From NCBI GenBank assembly GCA_037443645.1, contig JBBINY010000012.1, positions 1 to 55,304 on the forward strand: DNA of 55,304 nucleotides, in the 5' to 3' direction. Of this stretch, positions 1 to 7,112 are shown in pieces. The position numbers and the translations under genes are program-made. Below the pieces are notes generated by a model, which saw nothing but the letters and a program-made list of their open reading frames with translations, did not search any database and was not told the origin of the DNA. Origin of the DNA: UBA2336 sp037443645. GTDB taxonomy: Bacteria > Bacteroidota > Bacteroidia > Cytophagales > Cyclobacteriaceae. Each line of letters opens with the position of its first letter. Position 1 is the first letter of the stretch.

Positions 1-95
1 TTCGATTGAACTTTTGTACTAAAAATCCGCCACTACGCAAAGCCGAAAAACGTTGTGCGTAATGCCGCCTAGAGAAAAAAGAGGTGAATATTTAT

Positions 96-103
96 TAACT
101 TTG
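96..103 (+). promoter_or_regulatory. Bacteroidota-type -7 promoter box (TAACTTTG)
   Basis: The octamer matches the Bacteroidota primary-sigma consensus TAnnTTTG exactly and lies about 20 bases before the ATG of the antitoxin-like gene at 124. I see no convincing TTTG-type -33 partner at the usual distance, so the call rests on the -7 box and its position. Confidence 0.45.
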
Positions 104-123
104 GATAAAGAAAAAAAGAAAAA

Positions 124-354
124 ATGAGGACACTAAATATCTCAATATCAGACCTCGAATTGGACAAGTTCGGCATCAAAAAAGACAAGATTTCCTTCTC
201 CGAGTTCGTGGACTTGGTGAGTAAAGAACTTACAAGGCAGACTTTGAATAAATGCATTGAATTGGCTGAGAAATACGGACTTTCAAAAATGACGATGGAC
301 GAAATCACCAAAGAAGTAAAGGCCGTAAGGAGGAATGCAAAAAATCGTAATTGA
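124..354 (+). CDS. antitoxin-like protein of a PIN-type toxin-antitoxin pair
   Basis: This 76-residue charged protein lies directly upstream of, and overlaps by 20 bases, a PIN-domain ORF. That size, order and overlap are typical of VapBC-like modules. Its sequence has a beta-strand-like start (RTLNISISDLEL) followed by predicted helices ending in a Lys/Arg-rich tail. I do not recognise a named DNA-binding fold with certainty. Function inferred from context: it would bind and neutralise the toxin and repress its own promoter, for which a -7 box is visible at 96-103. Because the neighbouring toxin is truncated, this may be an orphaned antitoxin that persists without an active partner. Confidence 0.6.
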   Translation: MRTLNISISDLELDKFGIKKDKISFSEFVDLVSKELTRQTLNKCIELAEKYGLSKMTMDEITKEVKAVRRNAKNRN

Positions 355-613
355 CACGAATGTATTTGTTTCCTCAATAATTCAAAGAGGTTATCCATAC
401 CTAATCGTAAATGAATTGTTTATCGAGGGAAAAATCACCCTGTGTATTTCAGACGAAGTACTTAAAGAATATTATGACGTTCTTAAAAGGCGAAAATTTG
501 AAAAATATATTCAATGTGAGGCCCTTAGCAATCTACACGGCTTAATTTCCTTTAAGCATAGAAATTTTACTAACAACCTAACCTACTTTAATTATGGAAA
601 AAAAACACGATAG
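335..613 (+). pseudogene. truncated PIN-domain toxin (PIN_3-like ribonuclease fragment)
   Basis: The N-terminus reads KIVIDTNVFVSS, the usual first strand and first catalytic aspartate of PIN nucleases, followed by an EVLKEYYDVLKRRKF segment typical of PIN_3 toxins (second acidic residue within it). Family members are about 130-150 residues and carry a later CRDPDD-type acidic motif. Here the ORF ends at 92 residues and the last 20 or so residues do not look like the family, so the C-terminal half with the remaining metal ligands is missing. Intact members cleave RNA and are paired with the upstream antitoxin. The break lies near 550-565, just before the small peptide gene at 594, which its tail overlaps in another frame. 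It is probably inactive. Confidence 0.65.
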
Positions 614-764
614 AATGGCGGAACTCTTTAAAATTGAAGAGCTTCAAGAAAGACTTGAATTTGACGAATGGAAAGCATCTGCATCTGCTGAAAGTAGCCC
701 TAATGGCCAAATTTCGGTAGAAGCATCAGCCTCTTGGACTTCTGGTTGGAGTGAATCGGAATAG
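594..764 (+). CDS. small peptide, possible RiPP precursor
   Basis: A 56-codon ORF (ATG at 594, TAG at 762-764) lies between the broken toxin and the carboxypeptidase-regulatory-domain gene, ending only 12 bases before the latter. The first half is charged and predicted helical (FKIEELQERLEF). The second half is Ser/Ala/Gly-rich with two ASAS blocks and a tail SWTSGWSESE. A helical, acidic leader followed by a low-complexity Ser-rich core is the architecture of ribosomally made, modified peptide precursors. I do not recognise a named family, there is no cysteine for lanthionine bridges, and no modifying enzyme is intact next to it. The function is therefore open. It could also be a short non-functional ORF. 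Confidence 0.45.
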   Translation: MEKKHDRMAELFKIEELQERLEFDEWKASASAESSPNGQISVEASASWTSGWSESE

Positions 765-776
765 AATCCTAAGCAA

Positions 777-1958
777 ATGAAATTAATTTCTCTATTTATA
801 GCAGTAGCAATTACTTCTACAACCTTTTCGCAAATTAAAACTGGAGTAATTTTATCTTCGGTAGATGACACTCCTGTAGCCTATGCAAATATTTACTCCA
901 AGAATTCCTCAAATGGTACAGTTTCAAATGATGAAGGTTATTTTAAATTAAACTACACTGAAGTTTCAGACAGTATAATAATAAGCCATTTAGGATACAG
1001 TAAAGAGATTTACCACATAAATGATTTTTTTGAAAAACTTTCAGATACTATTTATTTAAAACCAAAAATAGTACAGTTAGCTGAGGTGACCATCTTTGGC
1101 GGTGAACCTAGAGAAATAATAAAGAAAGCTGTTAAGAATTTGAAAGCAAATTACCCTGTTGAACCAAACAGTATTATGTGTCACTTCAGAAGTATAATAA
1201 AGGAGGACGAGGAATTTGTTTTTTTTACTGAGGGTGCATCTCTGATAGCTAATACCACCTACCTAAGCAAAAAAGAGCAGGCAAGTAAGATTCAAATTTA
1301 CGATGTACGGTCATCAACAAATAAATCAAAAATTTTCACTTCATTTAGAGCTAGTTTAAAAAATAATATAGATGCGATTAGCTTTTATGAAAACAAACCG
1401 TTCTTATTAAAAGACTTGAATAATTATGAGTTTATAATTAATGGGATTGTGCCATTTGATAACTACCTTGTCTATGTTGTAAGGTTTAACCCGAACCCTC
1501 GCCTTAAAAGAAAATTTGTTTTTGAAGGAACATTGTATATAGAGACTACTACTCATGCTTTTGTAAAAATGGATTACACTATCACTGCATTATCCGAAAA
1601 ATTTTCTTTCGTTCGGTATAAAGGCTTAGACAATGAGTTTGTTCAAACTTATTTAAATGAAAGATATGAAATATTATTCAGACCACTTCAAAGTAAGTGG
1701 GGCATATCATATGTGAATACTGAGACATTATCAACGGTCAACTTTACTAAAGACAATTCGCAAATCAAAATCTTGCTGGTAAATGAACTATTAATCAGCA
1801 ATTCGAATCAAAATAAAAAAATAGACGAATCCAAAACAATATCAATTAAGGATGATATTCATAAACATTCCGATTCTTTTGATGCTAAGATGTGGACTCA
1901 TTTCAATCAAATTTTACGGAATGAAAAGCTTCAAACATTGATGGGAAATTCAAAATAA
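777..1958 (+). CDS. secreted carboxypeptidase-regulatory-like domain protein
   Basis: This 393-residue protein starts with a signal peptide (hydrophobic to about residue 18, TTFSQ cleavage region). Residues about 20-105 form a CarboxypepD_reg-like beta-sandwich: GVILSSVDDTPVAYANIY, then GTVSNDEGYFKL and IIISHLGY are the usual strands. The rest (about 110-390) is a Bacteroidota-specific region seen in many stand-alone proteins with this domain, with no catalytic motif I recognise. It probably resides in the periplasm or at the outer membrane and may be a surface or cell-envelope factor. It follows the small peptide gene by 12 bases and may be co-transcribed with it. Codon use and AT content resemble the rest of the island and differ from the GC-richer backbone after 5290. 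Confidence 0.75.
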   Translation: MKLISLFIAVAITSTTFSQIKTGVILSSVDDTPVAYANIYSKNSSNGTVSNDEGYFKLNYTEVSDSIIISHLGYSKEIYHINDFFEKLSDTIYLKPKIVQLAEVTIFGGEPREIIKKAVKNLKANYPVEPNSIMCHFRSIIKEDEEFVFFTEGASLIANTTYLSKKEQASKIQIYDVRSSTNKSKIFTSFRASLKNNIDAISFYENKPFLLKDLNNYEFIINGIVPFDNYLVYVVRFNPNPRLKRKFVFEGTLYIETTTHAFVKMDYTITALSEKFSFVRYKGLDNEFVQTYLNERYEILFRPLQSKWGISYVNTETLSTVNFTKDNSQIKILLVNELLISNSNQNKKIDESKTISIKDDIHKHSDSFDAKMWTHFNQILRNEKLQTLMGNSK

Positions 1959-1987
1959 AAAAAATTTAATGGCCTGCTCTTAATTTT

Positions 1988-2233
1988 ATGCGACCCAGTA
2001 AAATCACTCAAGAATTATTTAAGAATTCTTTAAATGATTATAAAACCTACATTGATTCCCTGCCCCTTAGCAATGAAATAAAGGTTAATTTACATTCGGA
2101 TGGCATCAGCCACGCAAGTTTCTATTTATTTTACCCTCATCTTTTTAAGGATGCTTTTTATATTAAAAAATCAGAGGAAATAACCCTCCTTAGTGTCGTA
2201 AGCTTCCCTAAAAAGCGAAGAATTCAAAACTAG
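1988..2233 (+). pseudogene. 5' stump of an IS-interrupted gene, possibly a class 1 isoprenoid enzyme
   Basis: About 70 native residues are readable before the frame runs into the left end of the IS3 element (about 2194-2200), after which the last codons belong to the IS. The segment SHASFYLFYPHLFKDAF followed by ITLLSVVS resembles my memory of the N-terminal helices of Bacteroidota proteins annotated as class 1 isoprenoid biosynthesis enzyme, in which an Asp-rich metal motif should follow. That motif is absent here because the gene is cut. Identity is tentative. On the other side of the IS a short in-frame tail (KLLQHEINAYIENIG, about 3433-3480) could be the far end of the same gene after a deletion. 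That link is only a guess. Confidence 0.4.
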
Positions 2234-2238
2234 GAATT
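2196..2238 (+). repeat. left inverted repeat of the IS3 element
   Basis: The first 13 bases (TCGTAAGCTTCCC) are a perfect inverted match to 3420-3432. Weaker pairing continues inward, with TCAAA..(C/T)TAG.AATT conserved near 2224-2238 and 3391-3406. Confidence 0.7.
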
Positions 2239-2254
2239 TTAACTTTAGGGAACC

Positions 2255-2521
2255 ATGAAGAAAAGTCGATTTACCGAGACACAAATTGTGTCAATCTTAA
2301 AGCAGTACGATGGCGGGAGTGCCGCTGCCGATCTTTGCCGTGAACACGGGATCAGTACGGCTACACTTTATAACTGGAAAACCAAGTATGGAGGGCTTGA
2401 GGCAAACCAGTTGAAACGCATCAAAGAGCTGGAAGAGGAGAACAACAAGCTTAAGCGGATGTATGCCGATGTGAGCATCCAGCGAGATGCCCTCAAAGAC
2501 CTCATCGAAAAAAAGCTTTAG
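2255..2521 (+). CDS. IS3 transposase OrfA (helix-turn-helix subunit)
   Basis: The protein has 88 residues and belongs to the IS3/IS911 OrfA family. It opens with KKSRFTETQIVSILKQYDGG, followed by an HTH (AADLCREHGISTATLYNWKTKYGG) and a leucine-zipper-like coiled coil (about residues 52-86, KELEEENNKLKRMY). It binds the terminal repeats and multimerises. Its stop (TAG at 2519) overlaps the slippery run that allows a shift into the OrfB frame. A -7-like box TAACTTTA at 2239-2246 lies shortly before the ATG, inside the left end. Confidence 0.9.
   Translation: MKKSRFTETQIVSILKQYDGGSAAADLCREHGISTATLYNWKTKYGGLEANQLKRIKELEEENNKLKRMYADVSIQRDALKDLIEKKL
2509..2515 (+). other. programmed -1 frameshift site (A_AAA_AAG)
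   Basis: The heptamer has the canonical X_XXY_YYZ form in the OrfA frame (codons GAA AAA AAG CTT TAG). Slipping back one base continues as K K A L A P D D K and reads without a stop into OrfB, giving an OrfAB fusion. This is the standard control of IS3 transposase production. The OrfB frame has no close upstream ATG, which supports production by frameshift. Confidence 0.8.
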
Positions 2522-2589
2522 CGCCTGACGACAAACGACAAGCTGTAGCTTACCTGAAAGAGCGCCAGGTAAGTCTTCGACAGGCGTGT

Positions 2590-3399
2590 ATGCTCATCAA
2601 ACTTAGTTCCGCGGTTTACTATTACAGGGCTAAAACGAATCCTGACGATACCCTTGTCCAGGATGAGTTGACGCGCCTTGCGGAAGAACACCGAAGATGG
2701 GGCTTCTGGAAAATGTTTCACTATTTACGCGGTCAGGCTATGCCTTGGAATCATAAGCGCGTTTACCGAGTCTACACGCAAATGAATTTGAACATTCGCA
2801 GAAAGCCGAAGAAGCGCCTGCCTTCAAGGGTTAAAGAACCTTTACACCAGCCAGACCTTCCTAATCGGGTGTGGTCGATGGACTTTATGTTCGATCGATT
2901 AACCAATGGTAGATCGTTTCGAACATTAAACATTGTTGACGATTTTAACCGAGAGGCCGTGAACATCGTAGTGGACACATCGATCAGCTCAACACGGGTT
3001 GCCAGGGAGCTCAGTCAAGTATTTGAATGGCGCGGAAAGCCCGGAACAATCCGTACCGACAATGGTCCTGAGTTCCTTGCGCTAAAGCCGTGGTGCGACA
3101 GCAACGGTATCGAGTTGAGATTCATTCAGCCAGCCAAACCCAATCAGAACGCATACATCGAACGCTTTAATAGGACGTATCGTGATGAAGTGCTTGGCGC
3201 TTACCTATTTGATGACCTGCACCAAGTGAGATGTGAAACAGAGAAGTTCATCTGGAAGTACAACAACATTCGTCCTCATGACAGTCTGGAGAACATCACG
3301 CCACGGGCGTTCCTGTTGAAATGTGGAAAACTCCCAGCCGCACAAGCCGACACCGAGTATCCCACATTCCAACAAGGGGTTTACGATGACAATTACTAA
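2590..3399 (+). CDS. IS3 transposase OrfB (rve/DDE integrase domain)
   Basis: A 269-residue ORF is counted from the first ATG. As the fusion product the frame opens at the slippery site near 2509. The N-terminal part has the HTH_21-type segment (DELTRLAEEHRRWGFWKMFHYLRG). The rve catalytic core carries D in VWSMDFMFD, D in IRTDNGPEF and E in NAYIERFNRTYRDEVL, with the terminal rve_3 segment WKYNNIRPHDSL. All three catalytic residues are present. The stop lies inside the right terminal repeat, as is common in compact IS elements. It catalyses strand transfer of the element as OrfAB. Confidence 0.9.
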   Translation: MLIKLSSAVYYYRAKTNPDDTLVQDELTRLAEEHRRWGFWKMFHYLRGQAMPWNHKRVYRVYTQMNLNIRRKPKKRLPSRVKEPLHQPDLPNRVWSMDFMFDRLTNGRSFRTLNIVDDFNREAVNIVVDTSISSTRVARELSQVFEWRGKPGTIRTDNGPEFLALKPWCDSNGIELRFIQPAKPNQNAYIERFNRTYRDEVLGAYLFDDLHQVRCETEKFIWKYNNIRPHDSLENITPRAFLLKCGKLPAAQADTEYPTFQQGVYDDNY

Positions 3400-3432
3400 A
3401 TTTGAGTGTAGCTACTCAGGGGAAGCTTACGA
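3391..3432 (-). repeat. right inverted repeat of the IS3 element
   Basis: It pairs with 2196-2238: the outer 13 bases are perfect, the inner part imperfect. It contains the OrfB stop codon. A similar but decayed sequence occurs at about 5176-5250. Confidence 0.7.
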
Positions 3433-3444
3433 AGCTACTTCAGC

Positions 3445-3960
3445 ATGAAATCAATGCTTATATTGAAAATATTGGAAACGAGTAATATTTATGACTTTAA
3501 CGTGACACACACCAAAACAAATATTGTACAATACAACGAGTACTACCCGTTTGGCCACCAAACTCAAAATAGTTGGACGCGCGAAGGCGCCACCGGAAAT
3601 AATTTTTTAGCCAATGGCGGAACGGAGTTTAATGCCACAAGTAATCTTTACGATTTAGATTACCGCAACTACGACCCCGTACTCGGCCGCATGAACGGTG
3701 TTGACCCCATGGCTACCAAGTACGCAAGCTTAACACCATACAATTACAGCTTTAATGACCCCGTAAGCTTTACCGACCCCAACGGGGCCGACCCCTCAGG
3801 ATATTACCAAGGGGCTGAACCTATCTTTGAGGAATACACCAGTTGGATGTATAACCCAGGCTATGGCTGGCTGCAGGATGATGTGATTTACCAGGCTGCA
3901 ATAATCAGTAGTCGTAACTCAAAATTTAGAGCACTTTATATACTGCAGCTATGTATATAG
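3445..3960 (+). pseudogene. 5'-truncated RHS repeat-associated core fragment
   Basis: From about 3490 the translation is a typical Bacteroidota RHS/YD C-terminal core: DFNVTHTKTNIVQYNEYYPFG, then LYDLDYRNYDPVLGRMNGVDP and YNYSFNDPVSFTDPNG. Full RHS proteins are over 1000 residues and carry long YD-repeat shells before this core. None of that is here, and the frame upstream enters the IS right end. After the core only about 50 variable residues remain (to the stop at 3958), too short for a recognised toxin domain. RHS proteins deliver C-terminal toxins, but this fragment lacks the shell and a secretion signal and is probably non-functional. It is bracketed by the IS3 element and a second IS3 remnant. 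Confidence 0.75.
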
Positions 3961-3989
3961 AGTGCTCATTAAACCATATTCTTATCCAC

Positions 3990-5114
3990 ATGAATAAAAT
4001 TATTGCTTGTTCCCTCTTAGTTGTTTGTTTCCAAACAACTCAAGCCCAACCAAAAAGTATCTGTATTACTTCAAAATTTGAACTTCCTGGGTTAGCCAAC
4101 ACTACTTTACCGATGGCCTACTTTATTGGTATTGCAGAAGGAGTAAATACAAATTATGAATTGCTACCATTGCAAGTGGAGTATTTCATTCAACTAGGGG
4201 TAAAGTATGTAGTTATAGAAAGAAGCTATGCAGACTCCTATCTCTATAATCGCTTTTTAGAAACAGGAGACGAAAAATGCATTGAAGGAGATGTTGAATG
4301 GAGTGAAGAAATGAAAGAAGCACTAAAGAAAGTTTATCTATTAAACCAAAATTTATCAGCAGAAAGGAAAATTAAATTCATAGGTATAGATGCCCCGAAT
4401 TATGCAGGCTCAATTATTAAAACTTTAGCTAACATTTTTTCAGACAAAGTGCCTCCTCCCAATATTAAACATTTTGTTGACTCCATTCAATTACTGAATC
4501 AATATTCTTCAAGTTTTTTTTGGAAGAATATAAAAACCTATAATGAAACATTTGTTACCTATATGAATAAAGAAGTCACATCAAACAAGGATGAATATGA
4601 AAAATATTTGGGTAAGGATTTTATTCATTTAAGACATATAATTGAAAATGAAGCTTCCCATCTTCGGTCTGACCAGCGGAACAAAGACATGTACCAAAAT
4701 CTCACCAGAATTCTAAAAACAATACCAATTGAATCGTCACTGTTTATATTTGGCTCTGCACATGTTGGGCTAGACTATAAATCTTCCCTGAGTAGCCGTG
4801 TTAATCGAGATAGTAGCTCTCCTTTTTTTAAAAAAGTAATTGTAATTGATACGCACTATGAGAAAAGTAAAGCATTTTACGGTGGAAAGGAAATTGATAT
4901 AAATAAAAGCCTATTGGATTATAAACTAGGTAAGTCCAAATTGCTAATAACTCAAAATATTAAGCATGAGGGTGGTTGTGGTATAACCATTTCTAAGGTA
5001 AAAGATTACTCTGAGCTAAAGTCACTCGATTTAAGGATGGACTACTTACTTATAATAAATGGGGGAAAACCTCTAAGGGATTTGAGAAAAAAACTCCTTA
5101 TAGAAAAGGATTAA
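3990..5114 (+). CDS. secreted erythromycin-esterase-like protein
   Basis: I chose the ATG at 3990 because it gives a clean signal peptide (MNKIIACSLLVVCFQTTQAQ); an ATG at 3951 would add 13 residues. The mature protein of about 350 residues has Ere-family landmarks: GIAEGVNTNYELLPLQVEYF (counterpart of the GE.THGT.E motif), VIERSYADSYLYNRFL, FIGIDAPNY, a charged RNKDMYQNL motif and GSAHVG. Ere enzymes hydrolyse macrolide lactones, but most Bacteroidota relatives have unknown substrates. The usual His of the first motif appears replaced by Asn, so hydrolase activity is uncertain. A relation to the ChaN/TraB-type fold is an alternative. AT-rich codon use matches the island. Confidence 0.6.
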   Translation: MNKIIACSLLVVCFQTTQAQPKSICITSKFELPGLANTTLPMAYFIGIAEGVNTNYELLPLQVEYFIQLGVKYVVIERSYADSYLYNRFLETGDEKCIEGDVEWSEEMKEALKKVYLLNQNLSAERKIKFIGIDAPNYAGSIIKTLANIFSDKVPPPNIKHFVDSIQLLNQYSSSFFWKNIKTYNETFVTYMNKEVTSNKDEYEKYLGKDFIHLRHIIENEASHLRSDQRNKDMYQNLTRILKTIPIESSLFIFGSAHVGLDYKSSLSSRVNRDSSSPFFKKVIVIDTHYEKSKAFYGGKEIDINKSLLDYKLGKSKLLITQNIKHEGGCGITISKVKDYSELKSLDLRMDYLLIINGGKPLRDLRKKLLIEKD

Positions 5115-5126
5115 AATCGCATAATA

Positions 5127-5250
5127 ATGAGTAATCAGTGGTTACCGGTGCTGTCTAAACTTATCACTGCTGCCGCCACATTCCAACAGGATGACAATTA
5201 TAAATGGGATTCATTAATTTTGGATGCTACTAAGTAAGGGAAGCTTTCAA
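5127..5250 (+). pseudogene. decayed right end of a second IS3-family element
   Basis: A 36-codon ORF (5127-5237) reads SKLITAAATFQQDDNYKW. This matches the OrfB C-terminus of the intact IS at 2196-3432, which reads KLPAAQ...TFQQGVYDDNY. At DNA level CCACATTCCAACA and ATGACAATTA are shared in the same order, and GGGAAGCTT at 5239-5247 corresponds to the right inverted repeat GGGAAGCTTACGA. Small deletions and substitutions separate the two copies. I read it as a solo, eroded terminus in the same orientation as the intact IS. It marks the edge of the island, because conserved backbone genes begin at 5292. Confidence 0.55.
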
Positions 5251-5291
5251 CCTGACCTCACAAAAAAATTTAGGCGCACGCCTACTGCGTT

Positions 5292-6284
5292 TTACCGCAT
5301 GTACTTCTCAAATGTTTTATTCTCACGTTCAAAAAGTAATTCATTGGGTAACGATTTAAAATATTCATACGTGATCCTCAGGCCTTTTGCTCGCGGAATG
5401 GTTGGCTCCCATCCCAGGATTTCCTTTGCCCTGGTAATATCAGGCTGTCGTTGCTTTGGATCATCTACAGGGAGGGGCTTGCAAATGATTTTCTGTTGGG
5501 TGCCGGTGAGTTTGATGATTTCCTGTGCAAATTCCATAATCGTTATCTCATCGGGATTGCCAATATTTACCGGGAGGTGATAATCACTCATCAGTAACCT
5601 GAAAATACCTTCCACCTGGTCATCAATGTAACAGAATGAGCGCGTTTGGGATCCGTCTCCAAAGACCGTCAGGTCCTCACCGCGCAAGGCCTGCCCGATG
5701 AACGCAGGTAACACCCTGCCATCATTCAGTCGCATGCGCGGGCCGTAGGTATTGAATATCCGGGCAATGCGGGTATCAAGATAATGGTAAGTATGATAGG
5801 CCATTGTCATGGCTTCCTGAAATCGCTTGGCTTCATCATACACACCCCGCGGACCAACCGGATTGACGTTTCCGTAGTATTCTTCCGGTTGCGGATGAAC
5901 CAGCGGGTCACCATATACTTCGGATGTGGAGGCAATGAGAATGCGGGATTTCTTTACACGGGCAAGCCCCAACAGGTTATGGATGCCCAGCGATCCTACC
6001 TTGAGAGTTTGTATCGGAATTTTCAGGTAATCGACAGGGCTGGCCGGTGATGCAAAGTGAAGGATATAATGAAGTTCTCCCGGAACATGCACGAATGTAG
6101 ATACATCGTGATGGTAGAATTCAAAATCTGGATGTTTAAACAGGTGTTCAATATTGCGCAAGTCACCGGTGATCAGGTTATCCATGGCAATAACATGATA
6201 CCCTTCTTTAATAAACCGGTCGCACAGGTGGGATCCCAGAAATCCGGCACCACCGGTAATCAGTATGCGTTGTTTTCCTTTCAT
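5292..6284 (-). CDS. UDP-glucuronate decarboxylase (UDP-xylose synthase)
   Basis: The protein has 330 residues and is an extended short-chain dehydrogenase. The NAD motif GGAGFLGSH is at residues 10-18. The catalytic Ser lies in ASTSEVYG and Tyr/Lys in YDEAK. The signature FASPASPVDYLKIP is diagnostic of UXS-type decarboxylases within the family. It converts UDP-glucuronate to UDP-xylose in the cytoplasm through a 4-keto intermediate, giving a sugar donor for surface glycans. It is the last gene of the minus-strand run from kdsC, 37 bases after cysQ. Company with Kdo and PAPS genes suggests a role in a decorated polysaccharide or lipopolysaccharide. A UDP-apiose/xylose-type or other UDP-sugar epimerase is less likely. 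Confidence 0.88.
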   Translation of the reverse strand: MKGKQRILITGGAGFLGSHLCDRFIKEGYHVIAMDNLITGDLRNIEHLFKHPDFEFYHHDVSTFVHVPGELHYILHFASPASPVDYLKIPIQTLKVGSLGIHNLLGLARVKKSRILIASTSEVYGDPLVHPQPEEYYGNVNPVGPRGVYDEAKRFQEAMTMAYHTYHYLDTRIARIFNTYGPRMRLNDGRVLPAFIGQALRGEDLTVFGDGSQTRSFCYIDDQVEGIFRLLMSDYHLPVNIGNPDEITIMEFAQEIIKLTGTQQKIICKPLPVDDPKQRQPDITRAKEILGWEPTIPRAKGLRITYEYFKSLPNELLFERENKTFEKYMR

Positions 6285-6321
6285 CCTTATGCAGGCAAAC
6301 TTACGGGTTTTTCAGCTGTAT

Positions 6322-7083
6322 TCAGTAACACAAAAATTCAGGATTCAGCAAATCACTTTTATTGTAAACCAATTCCTGACTTGAATTCCGTTGGGTAACA
6401 GTTATCCCAGCCTCTTTCACAATGGCATGAGCCGCAGCAGTATCCCATTCCATAGTTGGTGCAAAGCGGGGATACACATCGGCTTTTCCTTCGGCCAATA
6501 GCATAAACTTCAGGCTGCTTCCCGCTGACACAAGAACCGGCTTATTAAGCGAACTGATAAACGACCAGGTTTCCTCATTCATGTGCGAACGGGAAGCCAC
6601 TACCCGCAAACCGGGCGTGCCCAGATCAACCGGCTTCTTTCTGTTCAATTGCACAGATGTTCCGTTTCGCTTAACGAACGCTCCGTTCCCTTCAGTTGCA
6701 TAATATAGATCGCCTGCCACCGGCACAGACACTACACCCAGTACAGGCCGGTGCACATGGATCAGGGCAATGTTTACGGTAAATTCTCCGTTGTGGTTTA
6801 AAAATTCTCTGGTGCCATCCAGCGGATCTACCATCCAAAAGTATTCCCATTGTTTTCTTTCCACGTAACGAATCGTTTTTCCTTCTTCGCTTAAAACAGG
6901 TAATCCCGTCTCTTTTAAAACTGAAGCTATGATTACATGAGCTTGTTTATCAGCGCGTGTTAACGGAGATCTGTCTTGTTTTGACTCAACTCGGAAATCG
7001 TCAGACCAATAGACTTCAAGGATCTCCTTACTGGCCAACTCTGCAGCTTTTATGCTGATGGCTATGAGTTCATTATATTTCAT
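6322..7083 (-). CDS. cysQ: 3'(2'),5'-bisphosphate nucleotidase
   Basis: I chose the ATG at 7083 (253 residues); the longer version would need a TTG at 7116. It belongs to the inositol-monophosphatase superfamily: SEEGK, then WMVDPLDGTREFLN (metal-binding DPLDGT), and EWDTAAAHAIVKEAG near the C-terminus. It removes the 3'-phosphate of PAP, the by-product of PAPS-dependent sulfation or PAPS reduction. Its place directly after cysN (29 bases) in a cluster that makes PAPS fits PAP recycling. Lithium- and sodium-sensitive homologues are typical of the family. Identity is secure at family level. Confidence 0.92.
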   Translation of the reverse strand: MKYNELIAISIKAAELASKEILEVYWSDDFRVESKQDRSPLTRADKQAHVIIASVLKETGLPVLSEEGKTIRYVERKQWEYFWMVDPLDGTREFLNHNGEFTVNIALIHVHRPVLGVVSVPVAGDLYYATEGNGAFVKRNGTSVQLNRKKPVDLGTPGLRVVASRSHMNEETWSFISSLNKPVLVSAGSSLKFMLLAEGKADVYPRFAPTMEWDTAAAHAIVKEAGITVTQRNSSQELVYNKSDLLNPEFLCY

Positions 7084-7112
7084 TGCTTTCAATCTCCAAG
7101 GATCAGTCACAC

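Larger units (their letters stand above)
2196..3432 (+). mobile_element. IS3-family insertion sequence (complete, about 1.24 kb)
   Basis: The element has imperfect terminal inverted repeats, two overlapping-phase transposase frames, an A6G slippery site and a full DDE catalytic triad. Size and layout match IS3. The outer 13 bases of both ends are identical (TCGTAAGCTTCCC). I found no clear 3-5 base target duplication: the bases outside the left end (TTAGTG) and outside the right end (AGCTAC) do not match. Absence of a duplication, together with unrelated gene fragments on the two sides, suggests a deletion or recombination after insertion. All reading frames are intact, so it could still be active. 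Confidence 0.85.

Noticed and set aside
1..66. TACGCA / TGCGTA stem (34-39 with 56-61) resembling an integron attC or a cassette boundary
   Set aside because: No RYYYAAC/GTTRRRY core pair at both ends and no second copy in the window. It may just be an intergenic hairpin.
2196..5250. A composite transposon formed by the two IS3 ends
   Set aside because: The second copy is only a decayed right end and orientation is direct; mobility as a unit cannot be shown. Kept as a finding about history only.
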